Positions 50,816 to 58,963 of a DNA stretch of 64,000 bases are shown here, piece after piece. The DNA is from DASXRU01 sp033856235 (GTDB lineage Bacteria; Acidobacteriota; Blastocatellia; Pyrinomonadales; Pyrinomonadaceae), in assembly GCA_033856235.1 (NCBI GenBank), contig JAWVFI010000164.1:25394-89393 (forward strand), in the 5' to 3' direction. A program made the translations under genes and the position numbers. The number at the start of each line of letters is the position of its first letter. Positions within the stretch are counted from its first letter, which is position 1. The notes beneath the pieces are model-generated. The model had not been told where the DNA came from. It searched no databases and saw nothing but the letters and a program-made list of their open reading frames with translations.

Positions 50816-52132
50816 CTATCGGTTTCCGTCCGGAACACGTTGTTGCACCAGAAACAGCAACAGCACCGCTGCCGCCGAGCCCAGCGCCGCGCTGATAAGA
50901 AATGCCGTAGCGGGCCCGCGCCAGTACCAGAGCCCGCCCATTATTAACGATGCTGGTAAGACAGTGATGCCGAAAGCAAGATTATACAACCCGAACGCTG
51001 TGCCTCGTTGTTCGGGGCGCACCAGATCCGCAACCAGGGCTTTTTCCGCGCCCTCGGCGAGGCCAAAGTAAATTCCGTAGATCAGGAAAAGCGCCCACAC
51101 CGACACCGCGGAAGTAACAAACGCAAACCCCGCGTAAACCGCGGCATAAAGCAGCCAGCCCGATACGATTAGCCGCCGGCGGCCCAGCCGGTCCGAGAGA
51201 GCGCCTCCGTAAATTGAACTGAGAACCTTACTCGCATGCAGCGCCGCCCAGAGCAGGGGAATGGCGGCCAGGGACACTCCGGCGTTCTGAGCGCGCAGCA
51301 AAAGAAAAGCATCCGATGAATTCGAAAGGGTAAAGAGGGCGACCAGGACCAGGAACCGTTTGAAGTTGCCGTCGAAGCCGCGCAGGGAAAGTTGCGCCGG
51401 TTGTGTGCGTGCGGGATTGTTCGCGACAACTCCCGGACTGGAAGGTTGATAAGATTCCTTTACGAAGAAGCTGACTACGATGACCGCCGCCAGCGCCGGG
51501 ACTGCAGCGATTAAGAATATTTTAGTGAAGTCGCCCGACGTCAGGACATTTCGATCGGCGGCAAACAGCAAGACCAGCAGATAACTCACGAGCGGGCCGA
51601 TCACGGCCCCGGTATGATCCATTGCGCGATGGAAGCCAAACGCCAGGCCGCGATCTTCCAGCGCGACTGTGTCCGCAATCATGGCGTCGCGCGGCGCGCC
51701 GCGAATCCCTTTGCCGACCCGGTCGGTCAGACGAATTGCCAGGACCTGATGCCAACTGGTAGCAAAGGCCAGTAGGGGACGAGCAACATTAGCGAGTCCA
51801 TAGCCCAGCACCACGAAGACTTTCCGTTTCCCGCGCCGGTCGCTGAAGTAGCCGGAGAACAGTTTTAGCAAACTGGCGAGTGATTCGGCGGCGCCTTCGA
51901 TTAAGCCGACGATGGCCGGAGAGGCGCCCAGGGTTAGGGAAAGAAATACCGGCAGCAGCGGATAGATGATTTCGCTGGAGACGTCGTTTAGCAGGCTGAC
52001 GAGGCTGATGGCAAAGATATTTCGCGGCAAGCGCCGGTAGCGCCGCCATAAGCCTGGCGTTCCGGCACCCGGTTCGGGCGGATCGATCTGAGCTTCAAAC
52101 TGATCGCCGGCGTCGGTATCGGTCTCTGCCAT
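50816..52132 (-). CDS. MFS transporter
   Basis: 438 residues, about 12 helices. MFS signature loop 2-3: GYFSDRRGKRKVFVVLGYGL, and DRVGKGIRGAPRDAMIAD in the 4-5 region (like the YfcJ/AraJ-type bacterial MFS). Substrate unknown; no operon partner that hints at one. The gene upstream (52142) is a tiny membrane protein 9 bp away. Confidence 0.9.
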   Translation of the reverse strand: MAETDTDAGDQFEAQIDPPEPGAGTPGLWRRYRRLPRNIFAISLVSLLNDVSSEIIYPLLPVFLSLTLGASPAIVGLIEGAAESLASLLKLFSGYFSDRRGKRKVFVVLGYGLANVARPLLAFATSWHQVLAIRLTDRVGKGIRGAPRDAMIADTVALEDRGLAFGFHRAMDHTGAVIGPLVSYLLVLLFAADRNVLTSGDFTKIFLIAAVPALAAVIVVSFFVKESYQPSSPGVVANNPARTQPAQLSLRGFDGNFKRFLVLVALFTLSNSSDAFLLLRAQNAGVSLAAIPLLWAALHASKVLSSIYGGALSDRLGRRRLIVSGWLLYAAVYAGFAFVTSAVSVWALFLIYGIYFGLAEGAEKALVADLVRPEQRGTAFGLYNLAFGITVLPASLIMGGLWYWRGPATAFLISAALGSAAAVLLLFLVQQRVPDGNR

Positions 52133-52141
52133 GTTGTTGGA

Positions 52142-52363
52142 TTAGCGAGACGGGGCGCGCCGCGCCGGAGCGGGACGATCAGATTTTTGCGAGGGGCTAA
52201 ACCAGCCTTGCCACCAGCCCATGCCGGCAGCAGCCAGCACAGCCAGGACGATGATTCCAACGAGGACCAACTTCATGGCGATGCGAAACATTTTGCGCGC
52301 CACCACCAGGAAGAGGAAAAGCGCGACGATGGCCACGATGATCGAAATGGTTGTTGAGTCCAT
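52142..52363 (-). CDS. Small membrane protein (73 aa)
   Basis: MDSTTISIIVAIVALFLFLV then a basic turn (ARKMFRIAMKLV) and a second helix (VGIIVLAVLAAAGMGWWQGW), ending in a basic disordered tail. Two-helix hairpin topology. Function unknown; ends 9 bp upstream of the MFS transporter on the same strand, so co-transcription is likely. Confidence 0.6.
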   Translation of the reverse strand: MDSTTISIIVAIVALFLFLVVARKMFRIAMKLVLVGIIVLAVLAAAGMGWWQGWFSPSQKSDRPAPARRAPSR

Positions 52364-52378
52364 AATCTTAGTTGCGAC

Positions 52379-52652
52379 TTACCGAATCCTATTTTGCCAA
52401 CCTTCCGGCCTTTGATGATGATGCTGAACCGCGACAATAATTTCTTCGAACACATCCTCCCCAGGTACTGCCCGCAGGTCCCCGCGATTGTAGGCTTCAA
52501 GACGATCGTCGGCTTCGCGCGCCCAGAGCTCATCCAGCTTAGTGTCTGGAGGTGATTGAAAGAGTCGCCAATAGTTGCTCAACCAGTTCGGCTAGCTCCT
52601 GAGGGGGCAAGGCCAAAGCGTCTCGTAAGATCTGTTTACTGTCTGCTGACAT
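52379..52652 (-). pseudogene. Decayed addiction-module antitoxin fused to toxin tail
   Basis: The start at 52652 has an AGGAGGG ribosome site. It opens like PF09720-type antitoxins (MSADSKQILRDALALPPQEL, AELVEQLLATL) and then stops at 52539 because of a one-base insertion in a T-run (52559-52561). The other frame continues the family (QSPPDTKLDELWAREADDRL, EAYNRGDLRAVPGEDVFEE) but then passes straight into a stretch like the end of ParE/RelE toxins (IIVAVQHHHQRPEGWQNR). So the antitoxin end and most of the toxin have been deleted. Two lesions make it non-functional. Confidence 0.8.
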
Positions 52653-52677
52653 TTCTAACCCTCCTCTATCCCCATCA

Positions 52678-53100
52678 TCAAGATCTCTTGTAACTGGCCT
52701 TCACTACCGTCTTAATATTTCCCCGGACGTGAAAGTCACCCTCAATCTCGACGCTCAGCGGATCGCAGGCACTGATGAAGTCTTCCAGAATCACGTTTAT
52801 CACATGTTCGTGAAAAATCTTTATCTGCCGGAACGAGTTGATGTAGAGCTTCAAACTCTTTAACTCTATGCAGCGCTCGTTGGGTACATACTCAAGGCGA
52901 ATGATCGCAAAATCGGGAAAGTCCGAGAACGGGCAGATGGCCGTGAATTCCGGCATCTCGAAGTTGATCCTGATTTCACGTCCGGGAAATTCGTACGGAA
53001 AGGTTTCCAGTGGATAAAGATCCATCTCGGCCCGGGGAGTCGGACGAATGTCGAGGCCCGATTGGGTGCCAGGCGGCGAATTTAGTTCGGACGATGTCAT
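52678..53100 (-). CDS. queF: 7-cyano-7-deazaguanine reductase (QueF)
   Basis: NADPH-dependent reduction of preQ0 to preQ1 in queuosine biosynthesis. 140 residues, the short unimodular QueF form. Catalytic Cys56 in FTAICPFSDFPDFA and Asp63, the binding motif ELKSLKLYINSFR with the ESLKLY-like segment, and FHEHVINVIL. Other queuosine genes are not in the window. Rhomboid gene starts 5 bp upstream. Confidence 0.94.
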   Translation of the reverse strand: MTSSELNSPPGTQSGLDIRPTPRAEMDLYPLETFPYEFPGREIRINFEMPEFTAICPFSDFPDFAIIRLEYVPNERCIELKSLKLYINSFRQIKIFHEHVINVILEDFISACDPLSVEIEGDFHVRGNIKTVVKASYKRS

Positions 53101-53105
53101 GACCG

Positions 53106-53903
53106 TTACCCTGAATAGCTGGGCGAGGTTGTCGGCCCGCTGGATCTTCCCAAAGTGAAAAACTTAATCAGTACCAGCCCCGCGATGAACCCGCCAATGT
53201 GGGCCGCGTAGGCCACGCCTCCCTGTTGCGCACCGCCGCCCAGCATTCCCAGCCCACTGATCAACTGAAAACCAAACCACAGGCCAATCGCTACCCAGGC
53301 TGGTACCTGAGTTAGAAAGCGCAGCATGAAAACCGTCACCCGGCGCGCGGGAAACAGCAGGATGTATCCGCCCAGGACTCCGGAAATCGCTCCCGACGCA
53401 CCGAGGCTGGGGACCAGCAACGCGCTGGGCGCCCCGGACAGTACCTCACCTGACGATAGTAAAGCTGTTGTAAACACATGGGCCAGAGACGCCAGGATCC
53501 CGCAAATCAAATAGAAGATCAGATATCGCAAGTGGCCAATGCGGTCCTCCAGATTATCACCAAAGATCCAGAGAAAGAGCATGTTGCCACCCAGGTGCGC
53601 CAGCCCGCCATGCATAAAGAGTGAAGTGATGAGAGTCAGGTAAACCGTGCCTGGCGTCCGTTGCAGTCCGGGTAAAGTGAGGTGCTCGCCAGTCACGGGC
53701 TCGACCACCACGCGGTCATCGGTGACCACGTCGTGGCCGGTCACTATCTCCTGGGGCACCGTGGAATAGGCATAGGTGAACTTTTCGTTCGCTCCCAGCC
53801 CCTGTAAAAAAACAAAGACGAGGATATTCAAAGCGATCAAAATATAGTTGACGAAGGGAGTCGTCACCCGATCGCTGTTATCGTCATGTATCGGAAAAAT
53901 CAT
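53106..53903 (-). CDS. Rhomboid intramembrane serine protease
   Basis: 265 residues with about six membrane helices. Catalytic dyad Ser170 in LGASGAISG and His235 in AYAAHIGGF; also HGGLAHLGGNMLFLWIFG with the conserved His/Asn pair. An unusual 40-residue loop (about 45-85) with DVVTDDRVVVEPVTGEHLTL precedes helix 2. Cleaves membrane-anchored proteins inside the bilayer; substrate unknown. Ends 5 bp before queF. Confidence 0.9.
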   Translation of the reverse strand: MIFPIHDDNSDRVTTPFVNYILIALNILVFVFLQGLGANEKFTYAYSTVPQEIVTGHDVVTDDRVVVEPVTGEHLTLPGLQRTPGTVYLTLITSLFMHGGLAHLGGNMLFLWIFGDNLEDRIGHLRYLIFYLICGILASLAHVFTTALLSSGEVLSGAPSALLVPSLGASGAISGVLGGYILLFPARRVTVFMLRFLTQVPAWVAIGLWFGFQLISGLGMLGGGAQQGGVAYAAHIGGFIAGLVLIKFFTLGRSSGPTTSPSYSG

Positions 53904-53978
53904 CTGCCTTTTCCCCCCTGACTCGAGCTCTTCTGCTCAGATGCGTGATCAAAGCTAAGTTGGCGATCTTGCTTTGAA

Positions 53979-55424
53979 TCAAACCGCGTCGCCGCCCACT
54001 CCGGCGCGAACGATCGCCGGTTCATGGCGCTTTAACAATTCATAACCTTCTGAGCGCGCCACGTAAGTCGCGGCCGTAATATCGCCGACCACATTCAGAG
54101 TGGTGCGGCACATGTCCAGGATTCGATCCACTCCCAGGATGATCGCGATCAGCGCCGGGTTCACCCCAATCGTCACCAGCACTCCGATGATGAAGGGAAT
54201 TGAACCGGAAGGCACGCCCGCCGTTCCGATCCCGCCGAGGATCGCGAGATAGACCACCATCAATTGCTGGCCTAAAGAGAGATCGACGCCGGCCAGTTGG
54301 GCCAGGAAAAGCACGGTGACGCCTTCATACAAGGCGGTGCCGTTCTGATTTGCGGTCGCCCCCACCGTGAGTACGAAGGAATTGATCTCCTGCGGCACGC
54401 CCAGGTTCTCTTCCGAAATTCGCAGGGCCGTGGGGAGGGTGGCGTTGGAAGAGGAGGTCGAGAACGCCGTCAGAATCACGGTCTTGATGCGGCGGAAGAA
54501 ATCAATGGGCGACATGCGCGACAGAAAATAGATTGAGAGCGAATAGACGCCGAACATGTGCAACGACAATCCCAGCAAGACGGTGACCACAAACCAACCC
54601 AACGCCTGCAACAGATCGAGTCCGAACCGCGCCGTGTTGTTGAAGAGCAAACAGGCAACGGCATACGGAGCGAACTTCATGATGATTTCAATGATTTTCG
54701 CGGTGATTTCATAAAGAGCTTCGAGCCCGCGCAATAACGGCGCCGTGACCGTAACCGGAATCAGCGTGATGGCAATGCCGAGGATTAACGCAAAGAACAT
54801 CAGGTGCAGCATGTTGGGATTTTCCCCGGCCACTGCGAACACCGGGTTCTTGGGAACAATCGTTTCGACCACGGCCATCAGGGGTTTTGGTGTAGCGGTG
54901 CTGGCCTTCTTGGCGTCGTCAACGGTTTTGGTCGCGTCGGTGGCGTAGCGCGCCTGCAACGCAGCAGAGGTTGCGGGATCGATTCGCTTGCCCGGCTTGA
55001 TAGTGTTCGCGAGGGTAAGACCGATGACGACGGAGATGGCGGAAATCACAAGGCAATAAAGAAATGACTTCAGTCCGACTCGGCCCAGCTTTCGGATGTC
55101 GCCGATTCCCGCCACACCGACGACGAGGGAGGAAAAGACCAGCGGCACTACGATCATCAGCAGCAGGCGCAGGAACAATTGGCCGATGGGCTGCGTGATG
55201 TTGTCGATTACCCACGCCACTCGGGGATGGTCGCCGCCAAAAGCGTAGTTGACCGCAACCCCCGCAATGACGCCGACGGCCAGCCCGATCAGAATGCGCG
55301 TGTGCAGCGCCATGCCCTTCGGTTTGTCGGGCGTCTCCTCATCCAGGTCGGTGGTCACCTCACGCTCGAAAGCGTCCGCATCGATCCGTGATGCGGTTGA
55401 TTTGTGCTTGTCGTTGTCAGGCAT
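53979..55424 (-). CDS. Dicarboxylate/amino acid:cation symporter (DAACS, GltP-like)
   Basis: 481 residues. Core motifs of the GltPh/DctA family: NGTALYEGVTVLFLAQLAGV, STSSSNATLPTAL (serine-rich hairpin HP1), GIGTAGVPSGSIPFIIGVL (HP2) and DRILDMCRTTLNVVGD. Transports glutamate, aspartate or C4-dicarboxylates with Na+ or H+. The N-terminal 30 residues are a polar extension. Substrate unresolved from sequence. Confidence 0.92.
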   Translation of the reverse strand: MPDNDKHKSTASRIDADAFEREVTTDLDEETPDKPKGMALHTRILIGLAVGVIAGVAVNYAFGGDHPRVAWVIDNITQPIGQLFLRLLLMIVVPLVFSSLVVGVAGIGDIRKLGRVGLKSFLYCLVISAISVVIGLTLANTIKPGKRIDPATSAALQARYATDATKTVDDAKKASTATPKPLMAVVETIVPKNPVFAVAGENPNMLHLMFFALILGIAITLIPVTVTAPLLRGLEALYEITAKIIEIIMKFAPYAVACLLFNNTARFGLDLLQALGWFVVTVLLGLSLHMFGVYSLSIYFLSRMSPIDFFRRIKTVILTAFSTSSSNATLPTALRISEENLGVPQEINSFVLTVGATANQNGTALYEGVTVLFLAQLAGVDLSLGQQLMVVYLAILGGIGTAGVPSGSIPFIIGVLVTIGVNPALIAIILGVDRILDMCRTTLNVVGDITAATYVARSEGYELLKRHEPAIVRAGVGGDAV

Positions 55425-55430
55425 ATTCTT

Positions 55431-55524
55431 GTCAGAACCGCCTGCGGTAGCGGGCGGGCCCCTTCCTCTTTGCGTCGTTTACGATAGCCGCGGTGGCCCG
55501 CCCGCTACCGCAGGCGGTTCTGAC
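55431..55524. repeat. Perfect 30-bp inverted repeat, GTCAGAACCGCC family
   Basis: Arms 55431-55460 and 55495-55524 are exact inverted copies (GTCAGAACCGCCTGCGGTAG..). Spacer 34 bp. It fills the whole gap between nadK and the symporter and begins one base after the nadK stop codon. Confidence 0.92.
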
Positions 55525-55525
55525 T

Positions 55526-56410
55526 TCATCTTCCCCAACGCAACTTGTCGCGCAAGACCTCAAAGTAATTCCGGTTCATGGGTTGCACCAGGTTGAAGGT
55601 GGTGCGACTCTTGCGAATCAGCACCCGGTCCTCAACTTTCAGCGGAAAGCCGACCTGGCCATCCAGCGTCAGCGCCACCTCTTCTTCTTCAGTCTTCAGG
55701 CGAAGTTCAATCTCCGATTCGTCAGGCACCACAATCGGGCGATTGGAAAGAGTGAAAGGGCAGATGGGCGTAATCACGATCGCATTCATCGATGGATAAA
55801 TGACGGGCCCGCCGGCCGAGAGATTGTAAGCCGTCGAACCGGTAGGCGTAGAAACGATCAGCCCGTCAGCGCGGAACGAATTGACGAACTGGGTATTAAG
55901 ATAGGCATCGATTTCAATGATTCGCGCGAGCGCCGATTTATTGATGACTACATCATTCAGCACGCGGTTGCGGCTGACGTTGTTCTCGCCGCGAAACAAC
56001 TCCACCGCCAGCATGACTCGCTTCTCGAGTTTGTATTCGCCTTTAAGAATCGATTCGAGGGCCGCAAACAATTCTTCGATGCGAAATTCCGCGAGATAAC
56101 CCAGCCCGCCATAGTTGACTCCGATGACGGGGACTTCGGTGTCGCCCACCATGCGCGCGGTGCCGATCATGGTGCCGTCGCCGCCCAGCACCAGAATGAG
56201 ATCCACGCTGGTCGCGAGTTCAGATTCCGGGACCACCTGGACCGCGCATCCGGTTTCGTGCTCGATGCGTTCGCGCTCAATCTCCGGGCCGCCCACCAGC
56301 GAGATGCCCTTTTGATTCAGCCACTCTGTCAGAGTGCAGAGCGTCTGGAGAGCGTCGGGTTGATGCCGCTTAACGACAACCCCGATGCGCTGGATTGGAG
56401 AAACAGTCAT
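55526..56410 (-). CDS. nadK: NAD kinase
   Basis: Phosphorylates NAD to NADP. 294 residues from the ATG at 56410 (MTVSPIQRIGVVVKRHQPDA); a longer frame to 56455 enters a repeat. Motifs GGDGTMIGTARM, NYGGLGYLAEF, and SFRADGLIVSTPTGSTAYNL are diagnostic. Cytoplasmic. It lies downstream of tlyA with a palindromic element between; both minus strand. Confidence 0.95.
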   Translation of the reverse strand: MTVSPIQRIGVVVKRHQPDALQTLCTLTEWLNQKGISLVGGPEIERERIEHETGCAVQVVPESELATSVDLILVLGGDGTMIGTARMVGDTEVPVIGVNYGGLGYLAEFRIEELFAALESILKGEYKLEKRVMLAVELFRGENNVSRNRVLNDVVINKSALARIIEIDAYLNTQFVNSFRADGLIVSTPTGSTAYNLSAGGPVIYPSMNAIVITPICPFTLSNRPIVVPDESEIELRLKTEEEEVALTLDGQVGFPLKVEDRVLIRKSRTTFNLVQPMNRNYFEVLRDKLRWGR

Positions 56411-56424
56411 GAAGTCTTTCTGCA

Positions 56425-56567
56425 GTAGTGGGCCAGTTGAAAATCTCATTAGCACCGTACTTCAGTGCGGTGATCTGAGTGGGACAGGATCCGGTTAAGC
56501 CGCAACGCTCGAACATGAACTCCTGACTGAAGTCAGGTGCTAATGAGAATTCAAACTGACCCACTAC
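56425..56567. repeat. Composite palindrome, CTCATTAGCACC family
   Basis: Homologue of 48000-48171: outer arms GTAGTGGGCCAGTTGAAAAT (from 56425) and ATTCAAACTGACCCACTAC (to 56567). Inner palindromes: CACCGTACTTCAGTGCGGTG (56453-56472) and GACTGAAGTC (56524-56533) with the AGGTGCTAATGAGA arm. Its last bases supply the tlyA stop codon (56564-56566). Confidence 0.88.
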
Positions 56568-57349
56568 CCTTTCTTCGCTTTCTTGGTTCCAGCGACGTGG
56601 CCTGCAAGCGAGCGTTGATAAGCCGCCAGAAACTCGCGATTGCCTTCGGCGCCCTGAATGGGTGACTCGATGACACCGAGCAGGATTAATCCCAACTCGG
56701 CCGCGACGGCGTTTACTTCCGCAACTACTCGCGCGTGCTGTTTCGGATCGGACACGATGCCGCCGCGTCCTACTTCGCCTCGTCCCACTTCAAACTGCGG
56801 TTTGATAAGCGTAACCATGCGGCCCGTTTCCGTCAACAGACTTACGACGGCCGGCAAAACTTTTGTGGCTGAAATAAAAGAGACGTCCATCGTGGCCAGC
56901 TCGAACGGACTGGCAAAATCTTCCGGTTTGAGGTAGCGCGCGTTGACGCCTTCACGAGTTTCAACTCGTGGATCGTTGCGCAGGCTCCAGTCCAATTGGT
57001 TGTGGCCCACATCGATGGCGAAGACTTTGCCGGCGCCATGCTGCAACAGGCAATCCGTAAAACCGCCAGTGGACGCCCCTATGTCCAGACACAGAAGTCC
57101 CTGAACATCGATAGCAAAATGGCGCAAAGCGGCCTCCAGCTTGACGCCGCCGCGACCTACGTATCCGGCGGCGGGATCGTTCGCGCCTTTTATTCTGACC
57201 TGGGCATCGACGGAAATTAGATCGGAAGGTTTTTCAATGCGTTGCTCTTCGACGAGGACCGCGCCGGCCATAATCATCGCCTGAGCTTTGGTGCGTGAAG
57301 ACACCAACCCGCGTTCGACCAGCAACTTATCTATCCGCTCCCGCTTCAT
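56564..57349 (-). CDS. tlyA: TlyA-family rRNA methyltransferase (S4 domain)
   Basis: 261 residues: N-terminal S4 RNA-binding domain (MKRERIDKLLVERGLVSSRT), then FtsJ-like methyltransferase with LCLDIGASTGGFTDCLLQ and DVGHNQLDWSLRNDPRV. TlyA methylates 16S/23S rRNA 2'-O of cytidine and is needed for capreomycin sensitivity in mycobacteria. The last residues (AGTKKAKKG) and stop codon come from the repeat. Confidence 0.92.
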   Translation of the reverse strand: MKRERIDKLLVERGLVSSRTKAQAMIMAGAVLVEEQRIEKPSDLISVDAQVRIKGANDPAAGYVGRGGVKLEAALRHFAIDVQGLLCLDIGASTGGFTDCLLQHGAGKVFAIDVGHNQLDWSLRNDPRVETREGVNARYLKPEDFASPFELATMDVSFISATKVLPAVVSLLTETGRMVTLIKPQFEVGRGEVGRGGIVSDPKQHARVVAEVNAVAAELGLILLGVIESPIQGAEGNREFLAAYQRSLAGHVAGTKKAKKG

Positions 57350-57437
57350 GCGGTGACACTTTACAGCACAACGAGCGGGAACGACGAGACTCGAGGACTG
57401 TGTTCGTTTGCCGGTAGCGATGGAAGCGCCAGGAGGG

Positions 57438-57535
57438 ACGTTTTGGCCACAGATTTATGCGGATTTACCGCGGATAAGAAATGCTTTGCTTCTCAAATCC
57501 GCTTTTATCCGCGTAAATCTGTGGCCAAAAAACGT
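57438..57535. repeat. GCCACAGATTT-type inverted repeat
   Basis: Left arm 57438-57475 (ACGTTTTGGCCACAGATTTA, CGCGGAT) and right arm 57497-57535 (ATCCGCGTAAATCTGTGGCC, AAAAAACGT) are inverted with a 21-bp spacer. Similar sequences are common in the genomes of this phylum as I recall them; here only one copy is seen. Confidence 0.85.
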
Positions 57536-57567
57536 ACTTTTCGCTAGTTGAGCGGGCGAATCTCCGG

Positions 57568-57825
57568 TCAGCGACGCGCGCTATGGACCAGCGCCCGCGG
57601 CGCCTCGTTCAAGTGCAGCTCGGCGGCGCACTCATCGCAAAGCCACACCAGAATGTGCGGCGCATCAATCCAGTAGAAAGGGCTGATCTTGCCCGCCACT
57701 TTTAGGGCCTCTTCAGCTGACAAATGTTGGATTGCCTGCACATAGAACACCCCGTTATAGAATTCGCCTTCAGTCCCCGCTTCGCGGTGAAGACATTCGC
57801 GCTCACGAAATGTTTGCTTCCTCAT
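57568..57825 (-). CDS. Small protein with CxxC motif (85 aa)
   Basis: Start placed at the ATG at 57825 (MRKQTFRERECLHREAGTEG) with GGGAGT upstream; the longer frame to 57996 has no ribosome site. Ends LCDECAAELHLNEAP, a CxxC pair that could bind zinc, and an aromatic centre (SPFYWIDAPHILVW). No family recognised. Confidence 0.6.
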   Translation of the reverse strand: MRKQTFRERECLHREAGTEGEFYNGVFYVQAIQHLSAEEALKVAGKISPFYWIDAPHILVWLCDECAAELHLNEAPRALVHSARR

Positions 57826-58079
57826 TGAGATTACTCCCTTCGCGCCGCACACACGCGAGAATACCTTGCCATTGGAGAGACCAACGTCGGGTAAAGCATC
57901 AAGTTGTGAGAAGAATGGGGCAGGGCGAATCCGTAGTAGGGGGGAACTCTGGGACGCCTTGGCCTGCATAATGCCACGCCAGCGAGGAGTGGTCAACTAT
58001 CTCGTTCGTTCGTCATCATAAGATCATATTCAGGCTTCAAGAGATCCGCTTTGCGCCTTTTGCGCCGTACTATCGCGTC

Positions 58080-58685
58080 TCAAAAAAGGCCCGGGCCTTC
58101 GAATATTTCAGAGATGCGGCCAGCGCTGCGTGATCGGCGGGCGCGAAATGCATCAGCGCCGCGGCTGTCTTCACGCGGTGGCTCTGCTCGCGGGGAGCGT
58201 TGCGAAACGACTTTCTCTCGAACAGAACTCTTCTTCGGTAATGTTTTGACGACCGCGAGAACGGGCACTGCGGTGTGTTCCGTAGTCGTTACTTTGGTTT
58301 CCGGGGAGGGCGTCGGAGTCGCTTCAGGTTCGTCCGGCAATGCAGTCGTCACCACACTCGCGGCGGCCTGGTCCTCAGTCTCGGACATGTTCGCTACCGG
58401 CTCCGGCACTGTGTCCGCGGCCTGGTTTTGGGCGCTGGCTTGGTGCTGGCGGGCCTTTTGGAACCGATCAATTGATAGCGCGCCGATGGCCCCGAGCAGG
58501 GCGGCGATCAAAAGGATCGCCGCGGTCAAAACGTAGTCGCGTCGATTTCCCAGAACCCTGTCGCTGATCGGAACCACGGGACGCGCCGTAAGCAGCGTTC
58601 GCTCGTCATCGAAATGCGGCGACGGTGGCAGATCGGTGTCCATCTGAAATACGGTCGGGACAGTGATTCGAGTCAAGTTTTCCAT
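58080..58685 (-). CDS. Single-pass membrane protein, unknown
   Basis: 201 residues. N-terminal cytoplasmic part, one helix (about 52-72: LTAAILLIAALLGAIGALSI) and a long polar, Thr/Pro-rich disordered periplasmic tail (TALPDEPEATPTPSPETKVT). Ends with an Arg/Ser-rich stretch. Nothing recognisable; its tail resembles a linker more than a domain. Overlap with the dxs side is excluded by 278 bp. Confidence 0.6.
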   Translation of the reverse strand: MENLTRITVPTVFQMDTDLPPSPHFDDERTLLTARPVVPISDRVLGNRRDYVLTAAILLIAALLGAIGALSIDRFQKARQHQASAQNQAADTVPEPVANMSETEDQAAASVVTTALPDEPEATPTPSPETKVTTTEHTAVPVLAVVKTLPKKSSVREKVVSQRSPRAEPPREDSRGADAFRARRSRSAGRISEIFEGPGLF

Positions 58686-58858
58686 GCGTTTCGGAGTCAG
58701 TTACGCACGCAAGTGCGAAACTCCTGCTGATCGCTTAGCAAGATGAAGGCCACGCGCCCTGAACTGTCTGAGAATGAGAGATCGCTATTTTTTTGGTAAG
58801 TGGAGGCGGTTTTGAGTGACCACTTCGGGGACGGATTGCCCAAATCGTGCAACGAATA

Positions 58859-58955
58859 GTTGTAGGGGCGGCCCTCCGTGGCCGCCCCCCTTCTTTGATT
58901 CGTACGGTGCTAGAGATTCGAAAAAGGGGGCGGCCACGGAGTGCCGCCCCTACAA
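58859..58955. repeat. Paired palindrome, GTAGGGGCGGCC family
   Basis: Arm 1 at 58859-58892 contains GTAGGGGCGGCC, CTCCGT and GGCCGCCCC; arm 2 at 58920-58955 is the inverted counterpart, with CGGCCACGGAGTGCCG. The spacer is about 27 bp. Ends 8 bp before the dxs stop. Same family as 26004-26037 and 36590-36613. Confidence 0.92.
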
Positions 58956-58963
58956 AATAGGAG

